Shown in pieces: positions 13,412-15,912 of a DNA stretch of 15,912 nucleotides. Positions within the stretch are counted from its first letter, which is position 1. The number at the start of each line of letters is the position of its first letter. The notes beneath the pieces were generated by a model, which worked only from the letters and a program-made list of their open reading frames with translations, did no database searches and was not told the DNA's origin. The DNA comes from CAIJMU01 sp035531315 (GTDB lineage: Bacteria > Spirochaetota > Spirochaetia > Treponematales > Rectinemataceae): the NCBI GenBank assembly GCA_035531315.1, contig DATKTD010000219.1, positions 1 through 15,912 on the forward strand, written 5' to 3'. Both the position numbers and the translations under genes were made by a program.

Positions 13412-15912
13412 ATGAAAGGTGGATACAAACTCGGCGTGGACGTGGGTTCCACGACCGTAAAGACCATGCTTCTTGGTGGGGACGGGGAGCCCCTTTTTTC
13501 GCGCTACGCGCGTCATCGATCCGATGTTTCGGGTGCCCTTTCCTCCCTCCTCGCCGAGGCCGCGGGTCATCTCGAATCGCTCGCGCCGGGCGCCTCGACC
13601 TCATTGATGGTGACGGGCTCCGCTGGCATCGGCGCGGCGAAGCGCCTGGGCCTGGCCTTTGTCCAGGAGGTGGCCGCCTGCGCCCGGGCGGTGGAGGTCC
13701 TCCTTCCCGAGACCGACGTCGCCATCGAGCTCGGCGGCGAGGATGCCAAGATCACCTATTTCGGCGCCACCATCGAAGAGCGGATGAACGGCTCCTGCGC
13801 CGGAGGCACCGGCGCCTTCATCGATCAGATGGCATCCCTCCTCGACACCGATCCTTCCGGTCTCGACCTTCTCGCTGCCGGGGCGAACATCGTCTATCCC
13901 ATCGCCTCGCGATGCGGCGTCTTCGCCAAGGCGGATGTTCAACCCCTCATCAACGAGGGGGCCAGGCGCGAGGACGTCGCGGCCAGCGTCTTCCAGGCCG
14001 TCGTCAACCAGACCATTTCGGGCCTCGCCTGCGGTAGACCGATACGGGGTCGAGTCGCCCTCCTCGGCGGACCCCTCCATTACCTCCCCCAGCTCCGGAA
14101 GCGCTTCGCCGATACCCTGAAGCTCGCCCCCGATGCCCTCCTCCTCCCCAAGGACGGCCGCCTCGTCGTGGCCACCGGCGCGGCGCTTTCGGTCGACAAG
14201 GCTGCCGCGAGAGGGGAGGCCTCCCCCACCTACACCGTCGCCGAATTGCGCGAACTCGCGGTCCGCGCGGCCCAGGCGCCGGCCGGCGAGGAAAGGGCTC
14301 CACGGCTTCCCCCCCTCTTCGCCGAGGACCGCGAGTTGAGCGAGTTCCGCGAAAGACATGCCTCGGCCTCACTGCCGAGGGCCGAGCTCGCCTCGCATCG
14401 CGGCCCCCTCTTCGTGGGCCTGGACGCGGGCTCCACCACCTCGAAGCTGGTGGCCGTCGATGAAGAGGGTCGGGTACTCTTTTCGAGCTACGCCAGCAAT
14501 CGCGGCCATCCCCTCGATACCATGGGTGCCGCCCTGGGCGCACTCTACGCCGCCATGCCCGAGGCTTCGCGGGTAGCGAACTCCTGCGCCACGGGCTACG
14601 GCGAGGGTCTCGTCCGGGCGGCATTCGGGGTCGACGAGGGGGAGGTCGAGACGGTCGTTCATTGTCTTGCGGCCTCCCGCCTGGCTCCCGACGTGGATGC
14701 CGTCCTCGACATCGGCGGCCAGGACATGAAGTTCCTCAAGATCGAGGAGGGAGTCATATCTTCCATCCTCCTCAACGAAGCCTGCTCCTCGGGCTGTGGC
14801 TCCTTCCTGGAGACCTTCGCCAAGTCCATGGGACACGGCGTCGAATCCTTCGCGGCCCTGGCCCTCGGCGCCGTATCGCCCGTCGACCTCGGGAGCCGCT
14901 GCACCGTCTTCATGAATTCGCGCGTGAAGCAGGCTCAGAAGGAGGGGGCGACACCGGCCGACATCTCGGCCGGCCTCGCCTACTCGGTGGTGAAGAACGC
15001 CCTGCAGAAAGTCATCCGCGTCCGCGACCCCCGCGAGCTCGGGAAGCGGGTCGTCGTGCAGGGAGGGACCTTCGCGAGCGAGGCGGTACTCCGCGCCTTC
15101 GAGAGAATCGCGGGTTTCGAGGCGGTCAGACCCGCCGAGCCCGGCTTGATGGGCGCCTGGGGCGCCGCCCTCCTCGCCATCCAAAAGGCGCAGCGGAGGC
15201 CCTCGGGTCTGGTTGCCTCCTCGAGTCTCGTCGGACCGGGGGGACTCTCCTCTTTTTCCGCCAGCAGCGAATCCCTGCGATGCAAGGGCTGCGGCAACGC
15301 CTGTCTTCTTACGGTGACGCGCTTCGACCGACCCGGGGCCATTGAAGGCGGGGCCGCTTCGGCGGCGAAAGACAGTTTTGTCAGCGGCAACCGCTGCGAG
15401 AGGGGGGCACAGCTCGCCCTTGCCTCGCTTGCCTCCAGCGAGGCTTCCCCGGGGCCCGCGCGGCCCAGGGTTCCGGAGGTCGATGGTCAGGTCGAGCGAT
15501 CCGGGGAGGGGGCGGAAGGGACCGACTCGCCGCCCGACCTCTACGCCTGGAAGTACTCGCGGCTCTTTCGCTACGCGCCGACCCCCCTGGCGGAGGCTCG
15601 CCGGGGCAGGATCGGCATGCCGCGGGTCCTCAACTTCTACGAGAACTATCCCTTTTGGTTCACCCTCTTCACGAGCCTCGGCTTCAGGGTCGAGCTCTCT
15701 CCCCGCTCCACGAAGGCCCTCTTCGAATCGGGCATGGAATCGATGCCCTCGGAGTCGGTCTGCTACCCGGCCAAGCTCGTCCACGGGCATGCCCAGTGGC
15801 TTCTCGGCCGCGGCCTGCCGGCCATCTTCTATCCCTGCATCCCCCGCGAGGAGCGCTTCGTCGAGGGCACGAACGATACCTACAATTGCCCCATCGTCAC
15901 CTCCTATCCCGA
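13412..15912 (+). CDS. 2-hydroxyacyl-CoA dehydratase activase-type protein, two BadF domains, 3' end beyond window
   Basis: The frame stays open from the ATG at 13412 to the window edge (833 full codons, no stop). Residues about 5-270 are a first BadF/BadG/BcrA/BcrD ATPase domain, with GVDVGSTTVKT at 8-18, C129 in GSCAGGTGAF and C168 in SRCGVF. Residues about 333-600 are a second copy, with GLDAGSTTSK starting near 336, C458 in EACSSGCGSFLE and C497 in SRCTVF. In HgdC-type activators such cysteines bind a [4Fe-4S] cluster at the dimer interface. A further cysteine set follows (C624, C627, C631, C662). From about residue 730 the sequence enters a DUF2229-like region (RVLNFYENYPFW, SVCYPAKLVHGH, FYPCIPREER). 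Full-length relatives are about 1400 aa and end in a dehydratase-like domain. Predicted role: ATP-driven low-potential electron transfer; substrate unknown. Confidence 0.9.
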   Translation, partial: MKGGYKLGVDVGSTTVKTMLLGGDGEPLFSRYARHRSDVSGALSSLLAEAAGHLESLAPGASTSLMVTGSAGIGAAKRLGLAFVQEVAACARAVEVLLPETDVAIELGGEDAKITYFGATIEERMNGSCAGGTGAFIDQMASLLDTDPSGLDLLAAGANIVYPIASRCGVFAKADVQPLINEGARREDVAASVFQAVVNQTISGLACGRPIRGRVALLGGPLHYLPQLRKRFADTLKLAPDALLLPKDGRLVVATGAALSVDKAAARGEASPTYTVAELRELAVRAAQAPAGEERAPRLPPLFAEDRELSEFRERHASASLPRAELASHRGPLFVGLDAGSTTSKLVAVDEEGRVLFSSYASNRGHPLDTMGAALGALYAAMPEASRVANSCATGYGEGLVRAAFGVDEGEVETVVHCLAASRLAPDVDAVLDIGGQDMKFLKIEEGVISSILLNEACSSGCGSFLETFAKSMGHGVESFAALALGAVSPVDLGSRCTVFMNSRVKQAQKEGATPADISAGLAYSVVKNALQKVIRVRDPRELGKRVVVQGGTFASEAVLRAFERIAGFEAVRPAEPGLMGAWGAALLAIQKAQRRPSGLVASSSLVGPGGLSSFSASSESLRCKGCGNACLLTVTRFDRPGAIEGGAASAAKDSFVSGNRCERGAQLALASLASSEASPGPARPRVPEVDGQVERSGEGAEGTDSPPDLYAWKYSRLFRYAPTPLAEARRGRIGMPRVLNFYENYPFWFTLFTSLGFRVELSPRSTKALFESGMESMPSESVCYPAKLVHGHAQWLLGRGLPAIFYPCIPREERFVEGTNDTYNCPIVTSYP

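Noticed and set aside
10736..13570. 944-aa open frame on the minus strand across recX, the gap and amt
   Set aside because: It covers recognised genes on the other strand, has no domain I can see and a biased charged composition; it is open by chance in GC-rich DNA.
1..15912. CRISPR arrays, tRNAs, insertion sequences or integration sites
   Set aside because: I looked for spaced direct repeats, tRNA-like cloverleaves, transposase genes and terminal inverted repeats and saw none.

Overview
The window is GC-rich bacterial chromosome with housekeeping and metabolic genes and no sign of phage, plasmid, transposon or CRISPR. Gene content suggests an anaerobic, spirochaete-like organism. The order rplM-rpsI-recX is one I recall from treponemes, and a 2TM-type cyclase and a giant two-headed acyl-CoA dehydratase activase also fit. 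This placement is inference from gene content and has not been tested by phylogeny.

Layout. (1) 1-4439, + strand: a branched-chain amino acid ABC transporter operon livH-livM-livG-livF, with short gaps or overlaps of 8 and 4 nt. The periplasmic binding protein is absent and probably lies just upstream. A UUCG-capped hairpin at 7-38 precedes livH. (2) 4508-4537: a strong terminator where livF meets the convergent leftward genes. (3) 4532-9094, - strand: an 867-aa class III nucleotide cyclase, preceded by an RNase II-family exoribonuclease. The cyclase has its catalytic domain at the N-terminus, followed by a linker, 11-residue repeats, four membrane segments and a coiled coil. (4) 9095-9511: divergent promoters and a 78-aa two-helix membrane protein. 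(5) 9699-10662, + strand: rplM-rpsI with a promoter and a textbook terminator. (6) recX at 10691-11365. (7) 11366-11968: about 600 bp with a good promoter, hairpins and one doubtful ORF, but no confident gene. (8) amt, an ammonium transporter, at 11969-13213. (9) 13214-13411: a terminator-like hairpin and three tandem 19-bp repeats. (10) 13412 to the right edge: an unfinished large ORF for a 2-hydroxyacyl-CoA dehydratase activase-type iron-sulfur ATPase with two activase domains.

The genes form several independent transcription units. The liv transporter, Amt and the activase could jointly serve amino acid and nitrogen metabolism, since enzymes of the activase family support amino acid fermentation in anaerobes, but nothing in the sequence links them directly.

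The most interesting pattern is in the starts. The cyclase, recX, the doubtful ORF at 11414 and the activase all lack a Shine-Dalgarno sequence. Each has a -10-like element of the form TAnnCT ending 6-9 nt before the ATG, predicting leaderless or nearly leaderless mRNAs. Genes with clear Shine-Dalgarno sequences have other -10 elements.
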